Shown piece by piece: positions 8,221-16,088 of a stretch of DNA of 64,000 bases. Source of the DNA: Streptomyces sp. NBC_01471. Lineage in GTDB: Bacteria; Actinomycetota; Actinomycetes; Streptomycetales; Streptomycetaceae. The stretch is from NCBI RefSeq assembly GCF_041438865.1, contig NZ_CP109450.1, forward strand, positions 5,210,501-5,274,500, given 5' to 3'. The translations under genes were made by a program, and so were the position numbers. Within the stretch, counting starts at the first letter, position 1. Each line of letters opens with the position of its first letter. A model generated the notes under the pieces. It saw only the letters and a list, made by a program, of their open reading frames with translations. It was not told the origin of the DNA and ran no database searches.

Positions 8221-9435
8221 TCACGACCCCATCTTCCCTGCCGGGCCTGCGCCCCCGGCACCCGCCACCGGTACGCGCACCTCGGTACGCCAGCCCGCGC
8301 CGCCGGGCACCGGCCCGGCGGACAGCGTCCCGCCGACCGCCTCGATCCGCTCCGCCATGCTCCGCAGGCCGGTGCCGCTGCCCTGCACGCCCGACGGTCC
8401 GCGGCCGGCCGGGCGCCCGTGGTCGCGCACCTCCACCCGCAACTCCGTTTCCGTCCAGGCCAGATCCACGTCGATGACGCTCCCGGTCGCGTACCGCGCG
8501 GCGTTCGTCAGCGACTCCTGGACCGCCCGGTACACCGCGTGGCCCGCGTCGGCGCCGAGCGGGTGCGGCCGGCCGGTGTCCCGCAGGCGGGCCTCGCCGG
8601 GGAAACCGCCGACCAGGCCCTTGAGGTCGTCCACCCCACGGAGCGGTGCGTGGCGCAGCGCGCCGACCGCGGCGCGCGCCTCCTGGACCCCGTCCCGTGC
8701 GAGGTCCGCCGCCCGGTCGATCGGGCCGGTCAGCGACGCGGGTGCGCCGTCCCGGTTCGCGATGGCCCGCACCGCCTGCAACTGCACGGAGAGCCCGGCG
8801 AGGCTGTGCGCCAGGACGTCGTGCATCTCCCGTGCGATACGGCTGCGTTCCTCGACGGCCGCCGCCTCCTGGAGGGCCTCCCGGGACGCCTCGACCTCGG
8901 CCAGCAGCGCCACGGCCCGGTCCCGCTCGGTCTGGAGGGCGGTGTGCTCCACGGACCGGTCGGCGAGCAGCCAGACGCCCACCCCGGCGAGCAGCCCGGC
9001 CAGGCTGCCGGTGATCACCATGATCGTGATCCCGAACGCGGCCGACACCACCGCGACGCCGGTCGTCCGCACGGGCCCCGCGGGCAGCCGCAGGGCGAGG
9101 ACGGCGACGCCCGCGAGCACCGGCACGGAGCCGAGCCCGGCCGGCACCAGGAGCGAGACCGTGAGACCGGCACCGATGGTGACCGTCGCGCCCACGGCGC
9201 CCAGGACGGACGGCAGCATCCGCCGGCCCAGCAGCATCCCCAGCTCCGCGAGGACTCCCAGCGCACCGACGACGATCCTGAGGGGCGTCCCGTGGGCCGC
9301 GAGCACGGTGACCGCCATACAGGCCACCATGGCCGCCGCGCCCCTGAAAGAGCCCCGGTCCAGCGGTTTCCAGCCCGGTGCTTCCCAGACCGGCGTGCTC
9401 CAGTCCACCGGATTCCTCCACCAGCGCCCGTTCAT
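8221..9435 (-). CDS. Sensor histidine kinase (NarL-type, HisKA_3)
   Basis: A 404-residue membrane histidine kinase. The N-terminal half has about five to six hydrophobic segments without an obvious extracellular sensor domain. The dimerisation/phosphoacceptor region is EERSRIAREMHDVLAHSL, with the His near residue 205. The C-terminal ATPase has QESLTNAARYA (N box), VEVRDHGRP and GTGLRSMAERI (G boxes). The ATG at 9435 has GGAG seven bases upstream. It is the cognate partner of the regulator at 7491-8171. The signal is unknown; the small membrane protein just upstream could be an accessory sensor. Confidence 0.93.
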   Translation of the reverse strand: MNGRWWRNPVDWSTPVWEAPGWKPLDRGSFRGAAAMVACMAVTVLAAHGTPLRIVVGALGVLAELGMLLGRRMLPSVLGAVGATVTIGAGLTVSLLVPAGLGSVPVLAGVAVLALRLPAGPVRTTGVAVVSAAFGITIMVITGSLAGLLAGVGVWLLADRSVEHTALQTERDRAVALLAEVEASREALQEAAAVEERSRIAREMHDVLAHSLAGLSVQLQAVRAIANRDGAPASLTGPIDRAADLARDGVQEARAAVGALRHAPLRGVDDLKGLVGGFPGEARLRDTGRPHPLGADAGHAVYRAVQESLTNAARYATGSVIDVDLAWTETELRVEVRDHGRPAGRGPSGVQGSGTGLRSMAERIEAVGGTLSAGPVPGGAGWRTEVRVPVAGAGGAGPAGKMGS

Positions 9436-9482
9436 CCCCGCACTCCGTTCTCCGCCGGCCGGCCCGCTCCGATCCTGCCCGG

Positions 9483-10043
9483 TCAGACGTAGGTGCCGGG
9501 GTGCGGCGCCGGTGCGACGGACGGCGACCCGGCGTTGTCGGCGTGGCTGTTGCGGGCCATCAGGAGCCCGCCCCGGGCGACGATCGTACCGATCCGTACG
9601 ACGACCTCGCCGAACGCCATCAGGACGAGGGCCACCACCCAGGCCTGGCCGCTGGTGATGTCGTGGGCGACGGAGAAGTGCGCGAGATGGGTCTGGCCGG
9701 AGGGGTGGCTCGACCAGATGGCGAAGCCGAGCCGGAAGCCCATGCAGATCACCCAGAGCGCCGCGGCGCTCGCGGTGGCCCTGATGCGCACGTGACCTTC
9801 CGCGTAGCGGACGCGGGTCAGCAGGCCGGAGACGAGGCCGAAGACGATTCCCACCCCGGCGAATCCCGCGATCAGCGGCAGGTCGTTCCCCGCGGTCGGG
9901 AAGGCGTCGAGGTAGTTGAAGCCGGTCCAGGCGATGATGCCGAGGGGCAGCAGGACGGTGCGGGCGGTGAGCCGCTCCTCCTTGAGCTGCCGGAAGACGA
10001 TGAGGAGAAGGGCGATGTCGATGATCCAGTCGGTGAGCGTCAT
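9483..10043 (-). CDS. Multi-pass membrane protein next to a two-component system
   Basis: A 186-residue hydrophobic protein with about five predicted membrane segments, starting MTLTDWIIDIALLLIVFRQL. I do not recognise a characterised family; the conserved look (small N-terminal sensor-like helix and polar Arg/His loops) fits uncharacterised Streptomyces integral membrane proteins found beside NarL-type kinases. It is the first gene of a three-gene minus-strand unit, ending 47 bases before the kinase. The start at 10043 is preferred over 10082 because the hydrophobic segment begins directly after it. A role in signal sensing or as a target of the system is only inferred from position. Confidence 0.75.
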   Translation of the reverse strand: MTLTDWIIDIALLLIVFRQLKEERLTARTVLLPLGIIAWTGFNYLDAFPTAGNDLPLIAGFAGVGIVFGLVSGLLTRVRYAEGHVRIRATASAAALWVICMGFRLGFAIWSSHPSGQTHLAHFSVAHDITSGQAWVVALVLMAFGEVVVRIGTIVARGGLLMARNSHADNAGSPSVAPAPHPGTYV

Positions 10044-10122
10044 GGCTTCGACTATTCGCTCCGGCGCCCCGGATTCCTTCAACCCAGGGGTGGAACGGGG
10101 GTGGAACCCGGGCGGGGGCGGC

Positions 10123-10155
10123 CTCCACCCGGAGCGTGAGGCCAGCCGGGTGGAG
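10123..10155. terminator. Hairpin between the two-component unit and the ABC transporter
   Basis: Arms CTCCACCCGG (10123-10132) and CCGGGTGGAG (10146-10155) form a 10-bp perfect stem with a 13-base loop, in the 182-base gap downstream of the ABC ATPase gene (which ends at 10226 on the minus strand). Probably the terminator of that operon. The rest of the gap shows no gene; two nearby GGGGTGGAAC copies lie just left of the hairpin. Confidence 0.55.
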
Positions 10156-10225
10156 AGCAGCCGGTGAAGGCCCGTACGTGCCCGGCGGAGCAGGGGCCCA
10201 TCCGAACCCGGCGGGCCCCTCGCGG

Positions 10226-10957
10226 CTACAGCACCTTCGCCAGGAAGGTCCGGACCCGCTCGTTCTCGTTCGTGTCGGAGAAGAACTCGTCGGGTGGCAG
10301 ATCCGCTGCTATCCGGCCGCCGTCGATGAAGACGACCCGGTCGGCCACCTTGCGGGCGAAGCCCATCTCGTGTGTCACCACGACCATGGTCATGCCCTCC
10401 TTGGCCAGTCCGGTCATGACGTCCAGGACGTCCTGGACGACCTCCGGGTCCAGCGCGGAGGTCGGCTCGTCGAACAGCATCAGCTCCGGGTCCATCGCCA
10501 CCGCCCGTGCGATGGCGACCCGCTGCTTCTGCCCGCCGGACAGCCGGTTCGGGTAGATGTCGGCCCGCCCGAGCATGCCCACCCGTTCCAGGAGAGCACG
10601 GCCCCTGGTCTCCGCTTCCCCGCGGGTCCGGCCGAGTACGTTCATCTGCGGCAGGACCACGTTGCGCAGCGCCGTCATGTGCGGGAACAGGTTGAACTGC
10701 TGGAAGACCATGCCCATCCGGGCGCGCAGCCGGTCGAGGTCGGACTCGGTGGCGCTGAGCTCCTCGCCCGAGAACACGACGCGCCCCGAGGTCGGCGTCT
10801 CCAGCAGGTTGAGGCAGCGCAGGAACGTCGACTTGCCGCCGCCGCTGGGACCGATGACGGCCACGACCTGCCCCGGCTCGATGGTGAAGTCGATGCCGCG
10901 CAGTACCTCGTGATCGCCGAACGCCTTGGTGATGCCCTGGGTTTCGAGGAGTGCCAT
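10226..10957 (-). CDS. Polar amino-acid ABC transporter ATP-binding protein
   Basis: A 243-residue ATPase of the GlnQ/HisP type. Motifs: Walker A GPSGGGKST near residue 35, Q-loop VFQQFNLFPHMT, signature LSGGQKQRVAIARA, Walker B ELMLFDEPTSALD and switch His in VVVTHEMGFA. GlnQ-specific features such as FNLFPHMT support polar amino-acid import. Its ATG shares one base with the stop of the upstream binding-protein/permease gene (TGATG), so the two are coupled and form a two-gene transporter operon. Longer readings of this frame run inside the upstream gene. Confidence 0.94.
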   Translation of the reverse strand: MALLETQGITKAFGDHEVLRGIDFTIEPGQVVAVIGPSGGGKSTFLRCLNLLETPTSGRVVFSGEELSATESDLDRLRARMGMVFQQFNLFPHMTALRNVVLPQMNVLGRTRGEAETRGRALLERVGMLGRADIYPNRLSGGQKQRVAIARAVAMDPELMLFDEPTSALDPEVVQDVLDVMTGLAKEGMTMVVVTHEMGFARKVADRVVFIDGGRIAADLPPDEFFSDTNENERVRTFLAKVL

Positions 10958-12453
10958 CAGACGTACACCGCCATCTTCTTCTCTATCGCATGGGTCGCGA
11001 AACCGATGATGTTGGTGAGTACGTAGTAGAGAAGGCCGATGAAGAGGTAGACGGTCAGGGCGTCGAACGTCCGGGATATGACCGTCTGGCCCACGAGGAA
11101 CAGCTCGCCGATCGTGACGAACGAGACCAGCGTCGAGTTCTTCGTGAGCGAGACGAACTCGTTCCCCAGCGGGGGAAGCATCCGCAGGAACGCCTGCGGT
11201 ACGACGACGTGCCGCATGGCCGACGCGTGGGACATGCCGCAGGACCTGGCGGCCTCGATCTGGCCCCGGTCCACCGACTGCACGGCCCCGCGGAAGATCT
11301 CGGTGACGTACGAGCCGCTGTAGAGGCCGAGGGAGAGCACGCCCGCGACCATGGGCGGCAGTTGCAGCCCGAGCTGGGGCAGACCGAAGTAGATCAGGAA
11401 CAGCTGGACGACGAACGGGGTCCCGCGGATCACGGAGACATAGGCGTTGCCCAGCCAGCGCAGCGGCGCGATCCTGCTCAGCTTGGCGAACCCGCCCGTC
11501 ATGCCGAACAGGAGGCTCAGGCACAGCGACATGAGGATCACCTCGATGCTCACCAGCAGGCCGTGCCATATCTGGCCCCAGGAGTCGATGATCGTCCGCG
11601 GGTTGAGGAGCGCGTGCTTCTCCACCTTGGCCGCGCTCCCGGCTCCGAACCACTTGTGGGTCAGCTTGCCGTAGGAGCCGTCACTCTTCATGTCCTTCAG
11701 CGCGCCGTCGAACGCGGCGGTCACGGCCGTGTCCGCCTTCGGGAAGGCATAGCCGTAGTCCTCGCCCGTCAGACGCTTGCCGACCTGCTTCAGGCCGCCC
11801 TGTTGAGCGATGAAGTACTGGCCGGCCGGGGCTCCGGTGACGACCGCCGCGGCCTGGCCCAGCTTCACGGACGAGAACATCTGCTGGTTGGTCTGCACCG
11901 TGACGAGTTTGGCGCGGGGCTGGTTCTCCTTGACCCACTCGACGGACTTGGTGCCGACCTGGACCGCGACCCGCTTGCCCGCGAGGTCGTCCAGGGAGTG
12001 GATCGTGTGGTCCTTGCCGGCGGTGAACATCGCGAGCCCGCCCGGGTAGTACACGTCCGAGAAGTCGATGACCTTGGCCCGCTCCTTGTTGATGTAGATC
12101 CCCGAGGCGCCCACGTCGATCTGATGGGCCTGCAACGCCGGGACGATGTTCCCGAACGGCATCTGCGTGAAGCTGACCTTCTTGATGCCCGCCCGCTTCG
12201 CCAGTGCCCGCACCAGCTCGATGTCGAAGCCGACCCGGCCGCCCTTGGCGTCGGTGAACTCGAAGGGCGGGAACGTGGCGTCGGTGCCCACGCGCAGCGT
12301 GGCGTGCCCCGAGCGCAGTCGTTCGAGCTTCTGTGCCCCCTTGTCCGCCTGCGGCGCGGCGGCGGCCGGCGAGGCTCCCGCCAGCAGGAGGAAGGACGAG
12401 AGGAGCCCGGCCAGCACGGCTGCGCCCCTTCGCCCGACGGGTGCTCTTACCAT
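10957..12453 (-). CDS. Fused amino-acid-binding protein and ABC permease
   Basis: A 498-residue polypeptide with two transporter parts joined. Residues 1-35 are a signal sequence ending AGASPAAAA. Residues about 55-285 are a family 3 solute-binding domain (LRVGTDATFPPFEF, then KRVAVQVGTKS). Residues about 300-498 are a GlnP/HisM permease with the EAA loop EAARSCGMSHASAMRHVVVPQA. The binding domain is therefore displayed outside and tethered to the permease N-terminus. The start at 12453 (MVRAPV) has GGAG at good distance; 12465 is the alternative. Substrate is a polar amino acid by family, exact one unknown. Such fusions are known in the family but not usual in Streptomyces. Confidence 0.9.
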   Translation of the reverse strand: MVRAPVGRRGAAVLAGLLSSFLLLAGASPAAAAPQADKGAQKLERLRSGHATLRVGTDATFPPFEFTDAKGGRVGFDIELVRALAKRAGIKKVSFTQMPFGNIVPALQAHQIDVGASGIYINKERAKVIDFSDVYYPGGLAMFTAGKDHTIHSLDDLAGKRVAVQVGTKSVEWVKENQPRAKLVTVQTNQQMFSSVKLGQAAAVVTGAPAGQYFIAQQGGLKQVGKRLTGEDYGYAFPKADTAVTAAFDGALKDMKSDGSYGKLTHKWFGAGSAAKVEKHALLNPRTIIDSWGQIWHGLLVSIEVILMSLCLSLLFGMTGGFAKLSRIAPLRWLGNAYVSVIRGTPFVVQLFLIYFGLPQLGLQLPPMVAGVLSLGLYSGSYVTEIFRGAVQSVDRGQIEAARSCGMSHASAMRHVVVPQAFLRMLPPLGNEFVSLTKNSTLVSFVTIGELFLVGQTVISRTFDALTVYLFIGLLYYVLTNIIGFATHAIEKKMAVYV

Positions 12454-12568
12454 GTTCCACTCCATTCGGGCCGTGCGTGATGCGCGAGTTCGGGTGACGG
12501 GGCCGGGGTGCGTGGCACCGGGTGCCGGGCCGTGCCGTCACCGGCGGGCCGGGGACCGTCCCGGGCCG

Positions 12569-13315
12569 TCATGGCAGCGGCTCCTCAAGACGGCCGATGT
12601 CCTGCGCCGCGGCATGGGTGAGCGTGAGCAGCGCCTGGTGGTTGCGGCGCCCCCGGAACTCCGGCGCCATGGTGCTGACGGTTCCGGTGAGCTGCCCCTG
12701 CCGGTCGAGGACGGGGACGCTCACGCCCCACACGCCCTCGTCGACAGCTCCGGTGCTCATGGCGTACCCCCGGTCGCGGACGTGGTGCAGGTCGGCGGTG
12801 AGCGCCTCGGTCTCCCGGGGGCCGAGCCGGTGCGCCGTGCAGACCTCGGCGACGCGTGCGGCCGGAAGGTGGGCGAGGATCGCCTGTGCGCTCGCCCCGA
12901 AGGTCAGCGGCTGGCTCAGCCCCGGTGAGAAGCTGCACTTGATCACCCGGGACCCCTCGGCGGCCTCGACGCACAGGACGTGCCGGCCGCTGGGGATCAG
13001 GAAGGCCGCCAGCTCCTCGGTGTCGGACGCCAGCCGGGCCAGACGGCGCTTCACGCCCCCGCCACCGAGCATCTCGCGCCGGTAGTTCACCGCCATCTGC
13101 ACCGCGAGCGAACCCGCGCAGTACCGGCCGCGCGTCCGCGTCGCACTGACGAGTCCGAGCTGCGTCAGATCGCCCAGATGGCGATACACGGCGCTGACCG
13201 GAATGCCGGTGCGGCGGGAGAGGTCCTGGGCGGTCACAGAAGCCTGCTCGGCGAGCACGGCCAGGATGGCACCGGTTCTGTGGGCCGGACCCGGAGCGGT
13301 CTTTCCGGTAATCAC
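12569..13315 (-). CDS. IclR-family transcriptional regulator
   Basis: A 248-residue regulator. An N-terminal winged helix-turn-helix (RTGAILAVLAEQ, LSRRTGIPVSAVYRHLGDL) is followed by the IclR effector domain with FGASAQAILAHLP, RGYAMSTGAVDEGVWGVSVPV and GTVSTMAPEFR. The start is GTG at 13315. It lies directly upstream of, and on the same strand as, the amino-acid transporter operon, so it most likely controls that operon; a palindrome at 13350-13363 in its own upstream region is a candidate autoregulatory site. The ligand is unknown. Confidence 0.9.
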   Translation of the reverse strand: MITGKTAPGPAHRTGAILAVLAEQASVTAQDLSRRTGIPVSAVYRHLGDLTQLGLVSATRTRGRYCAGSLAVQMAVNYRREMLGGGGVKRRLARLASDTEELAAFLIPSGRHVLCVEAAEGSRVIKCSFSPGLSQPLTFGASAQAILAHLPAARVAEVCTAHRLGPRETEALTADLHHVRDRGYAMSTGAVDEGVWGVSVPVLDRQGQLTGTVSTMAPEFRGRRNHQALLTLTHAAAQDIGRLEEPLP

Positions 13316-13349
13316 ACGTCAGACCTTAGGAAACAAATCCAGCCACGAC

Positions 13350-13395
13350 GAGACCGTTGTCTCACCCACTGGGAACTTGTCTATCAACCAGTGGG
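13350..13395. promoter_or_regulatory. Two inverted repeats upstream of the IclR gene
   Basis: GAGAC-CGTT-GTCTC (13350-13363) is a perfect 14-bp inverted repeat, the size of IclR-family operators. Next to it CCCACTGG (13365-13372) and CCAGTGGG (13388-13395) form a second, wider inverted repeat with a 15-base loop. They lie 35-80 bases before the IclR start and just after the GNAT gene end. The first is read as a possible IclR operator; the second may be a terminator of the GNAT gene or a second site. Confidence 0.4.
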
Positions 13396-13441
13396 AGATG
13401 TGCGTCGTGACGGAGTTGTCGACCGCTCTTCTGAATTGTCC

Positions 13442-13948
13442 TTATCTGTATGGATATTCCTGGTCGTCGGTCAGCTCCTCGGCCAGCAGATCCATCAACA
13501 GCCCGTCCTGCCAGCTGCCTGTCCGGTGGTCGCGGCCGTACGCGCGCATGATCCCCACCGGCTTGAATCCGACCTTGCCGTAACTGCGGATCGCCGCGGT
13601 GTTGGCCGCCGCGGGGTCGATCGTCAGCCGGTGGTGACCGCGCTCGTGCACCAGCCAGCGGGCCAGTGTCCGGACGGCGTCGGTGCCCAGGCCCTCCCCG
13701 TGCCTGCGCGCCGTCAGGAAGATGTCGATGCCCGCGTGGCGGAACTCGGGGTCGGTCTCCTCCGCGAACTGGACGGCTCCGATGACCTCGCCGTCGAGGA
13801 CGACGGCGAGCATGTCCGCGTAACCGGCCGGGGGGGCCCACCACATGGCGACTTCCGGCTCCCGCACGATCCTGTCGAGCTCCGCTCCCTCACCGTCCGC
13901 CACCGGCCGCAGCACGACCCGGTCTCCCCGCAGCTCCATGTCCCGCAT
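13442..13948 (-). CDS. GNAT acetyltransferase, aminoglycoside 6'-N-acetyltransferase-like
   Basis: A 168-residue GNAT protein. It has the opening GDRVVLRPVADGEG, the acetyl-CoA loop ARRHGEGLGTDAVRTLARWL and the late motif NTAAIRSYGKVGFKPVG. The overall pattern (GDRVVLRPV, then WWAPP, then GVQF-like strand) resembles AAC(6')-type acetyltransferases, but many chromosomal members have unknown substrates, so resistance cannot be claimed. Starts at 13948 (MRDMELRG) and 13939 (MELRG) are both plausible. It stands alone between the acyl-CoA dehydrogenase gene and the IclR gene. Confidence 0.85.
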   Translation of the reverse strand: MRDMELRGDRVVLRPVADGEGAELDRIVREPEVAMWWAPPAGYADMLAVVLDGEVIGAVQFAEETDPEFRHAGIDIFLTARRHGEGLGTDAVRTLARWLVHERGHHRLTIDPAAANTAAIRSYGKVGFKPVGIMRAYGRDHRTGSWQDGLLMDLLAEELTDDQEYPYR

Positions 13949-13971
13949 TGTCCGGCATCTCCGGGCCGGGC

Positions 13972-15129
13972 TCACCCGGTGGGCAGCCCCAGCTCCCGTG
14001 CGATCAGCATCCGCTGGACCTCGCTCGTGCCCTCGCCGATCTCCAGGATCTTGGAGTCGCGCCACATCCGGGCCACCGGGTACTCGTTCATGAAGCCGTA
14101 CCCGCCGTGGATCTGCGTCGCCTCGCGGGCGTTGTCCACCGCCACCGTCGAGGAGTACAGCTTCGCCAGCGCCGCCTCCTTCTTGAACGGGTCGCCGCTC
14201 ACCAGGCGCGACGCCGCGTCGCGCCACGAGACGCGCGCCGTGTGGGCCTTCATCTCCATGTCCGCGATCTTGAACTGGATGGCCTGGTTGTCGCCGATCG
14301 GGCGGCCGAACGCGTGGCGCTGCTTCGCGTACGCCACGGACTCGTCCACACAGCCCTGCGCCAGGCCCGTCGCCAGGGCGGAGATCGCCACCCGGCCCTC
14401 GTCGAGGATGCGCAGGAACTGGGCGTAACCGCGACCCTCCTCGCCGAGCAGGTTCGCCGCGGGGACCCGTACGTCCGAGAACGACAGCTCGCGGGTGTCC
14501 GAGGCGTTCCAGCCGACCTTCGAGTACGGGGCCGCCACCGTGAAGCCCGGGGTGCCCGAGGGGACGATGATCGCGGAGATGTGCGGGCGGCCGTCCGGCT
14601 TGCGGCCGGTGACCGCCGTGACCGTGACCAGGCCCGTGATGTCCGTACCGGAGTTGGTGATGAAGCACTTGGAGCCGTTGATCACCCAGTCGTCACCGTC
14701 GCGCACCGCCGTGGTGCGGGTGCCGCCCGCGTCCGAGCCGCACTCCGGCTCGGTCAGGCCGAACGCGCCCAGGATCTCGCCCGAGCACATCCGGGGCAGC
14801 CACTCGCGCTTCTGCTCATCGGTGCCGAAGCGGAAGACCGGCATCGCGCCCAGCGAGACGCCCGCCTCCAGGGTGATCGCCACCGACGAGTCGACGCGGG
14901 CCAGCTCCTCCAGCGCGATGCCGAGCGCGAGGTAGTCGCCGCCCATCCCGCCGTACTCCTCCGGGAACGGCAGCCCGAACAGGCCCATCCGGCCCATCTC
15001 CCGGACGATCTCGTACGGGAACTCGTGCCGCTCGTAGAAGTCGCCGATCTTCGGGGCGATCACATCGTGGGCGAACGCCTCGACCGTGCGGCGGAGTTCT
15101 TCGTGTTCGGTGCTCAGACGGTGGTCCAT
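13972..15129 (-). CDS. Acyl-CoA dehydrogenase, isovaleryl-CoA type (AcdH/LiuA-like)
   Basis: A 385-residue FAD-dependent acyl-CoA dehydrogenase. Visible: FGLTEPECGSDAGG (FAD/substrate site), CFITNSG, FGRPIGDNQAIQFKIADM and the C-terminal QIHGGYGFMNEYPVARMWRD, then EIGEGTSEVQ. The residue order with a Glu in the IGEGTSE region is typical of short/branched-chain members. It is last in a four-gene operon with HMG-CoA lyase and a biotin carboxylase pair, which is the leucine/isovalerate route: isovaleryl-CoA to 3-methylcrotonyl-CoA. Cytoplasmic. Starts two bases after the lyase stop. Confidence 0.93.
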   Translation of the reverse strand: MDHRLSTEHEELRRTVEAFAHDVIAPKIGDFYERHEFPYEIVREMGRMGLFGLPFPEEYGGMGGDYLALGIALEELARVDSSVAITLEAGVSLGAMPVFRFGTDEQKREWLPRMCSGEILGAFGLTEPECGSDAGGTRTTAVRDGDDWVINGSKCFITNSGTDITGLVTVTAVTGRKPDGRPHISAIIVPSGTPGFTVAAPYSKVGWNASDTRELSFSDVRVPAANLLGEEGRGYAQFLRILDEGRVAISALATGLAQGCVDESVAYAKQRHAFGRPIGDNQAIQFKIADMEMKAHTARVSWRDAASRLVSGDPFKKEAALAKLYSSTVAVDNAREATQIHGGYGFMNEYPVARMWRDSKILEIGEGTSEVQRMLIARELGLPTG

Positions 15130-15131
15130 GG

Positions 15132-16088
15132 TCACTGCTCCTGGTGGGAGAGGGCGCGTACGGTGCGGGACGGGCTGGGTCGGCCCAGTTGTCCGGCCAT
15201 CCACACGCTGGTGGCGGTGAGGCGGCCGAGGTCGACCCCGGTCTCGATGCCGAGCCCTTCGAGCATCCAGACGAGGTCTTCGGTGGCGAGATTGCCGGTG
15301 GCGGACTTCGCGTACGGGCAGCCGCCGAGGCCGCCCGCCGACGCGTCCACTGTGGTCACGCCGTGCTGGAGGGCGGCCAGGGTGTTGGAGAGCGCCTGGC
15401 CGTACGTGTCGTGGAAGTGGACGCCGAGGGAATCCGTGCCCACGCCCGCCTCGTTGAGCGCGGTGAGCAGGGCCTGTACGTGTCCCGGTGTCGCGACCCC
15501 GATGGTGTCGCCGAGGCTCAGCTCGTCGCAGCCGAGGTCCAGCAGGCGCCGGGCGACGGTGACCACCCGGTCGACCGGGACCGGGCCCTCCCACGGGTCG
15601 CCGAAGCACATCGAGAGGTAGCCGCGCACGTGCAGGCCCGCCGCGCGGGCCTTCGCGACGACCGGCTCGAACATGGCGAGCGACTCGTCCACGGTGCGGT
15701 TCAGATTGGCCTTGGCGAACGACTCCGTCACGCTGCCGAAGACCGCGATCCGGCGGGCGCCGAGCTCCAGGGCACGGTCGAGCCCGCGGCCGTTCGGCAC
15801 CAGGACCGGCAGGTCCACGCCGGGAATATCGGCGAGCTGCGGGAACAGGCTCTCGGCGTCGGCCAGTTGGGGCACCCACTCGGGGTGCACGAAGCTGGTC
15901 GCCTCGATGGTCGTCAGGCCCGCGGTGGCGAGCCGGTGGATGAACTCCGCCTTCACCCCGGTCGGGACGACCGTCTTCTCGTTCTGCAGTCCGTCGCGGG
16001 CGCCGACCTCGTGGATACGGACCCGGGCCGGGAGCCCCTCCGCCGGTACGGACATGGGCAGGCCGGACAGGGGTGTGCCGGACGTCAT
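15132..16088 (-). CDS. Hydroxymethylglutaryl-CoA lyase
   Basis: A 318-residue HMGL-like TIM-barrel enzyme that cleaves HMG-CoA to acetyl-CoA and acetoacetate, the last step of leucine breakdown. Seen: VGARDGLQNEK (catalytic Arg-Asp), GVHFHDTYGQALSN with the two metal His residues, and GLGGCPYAKSATGNLATEDLVW, where the Cys is the conserved active-site residue. The ATG overlaps the stop of the carboxylase alpha gene (ATGA). The N-terminal 20 residues are not conserved and MSVPAEG could be an alternative start. Second-to-last gene of the liu-type operon. Confidence 0.94.
   Translation of the reverse strand: MTSGTPLSGLPMSVPAEGLPARVRIHEVGARDGLQNEKTVVPTGVKAEFIHRLATAGLTTIEATSFVHPEWVPQLADAESLFPQLADIPGVDLPVLVPNGRGLDRALELGARRIAVFGSVTESFAKANLNRTVDESLAMFEPVVAKARAAGLHVRGYLSMCFGDPWEGPVPVDRVVTVARRLLDLGCDELSLGDTIGVATPGHVQALLTALNEAGVGTDSLGVHFHDTYGQALSNTLAALQHGVTTVDASAGGLGGCPYAKSATGNLATEDLVWMLEGLGIETGVDLGRLTATSVWMAGQLGRPSPSRTVRALSHQEQ

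Noticed and set aside
13442..13948. Calling the GNAT gene an aminoglycoside resistance gene
   Set aside because: It resembles AAC(6') proteins only in general pattern; many chromosomal members do not confer resistance, so only a GNAT call is given.
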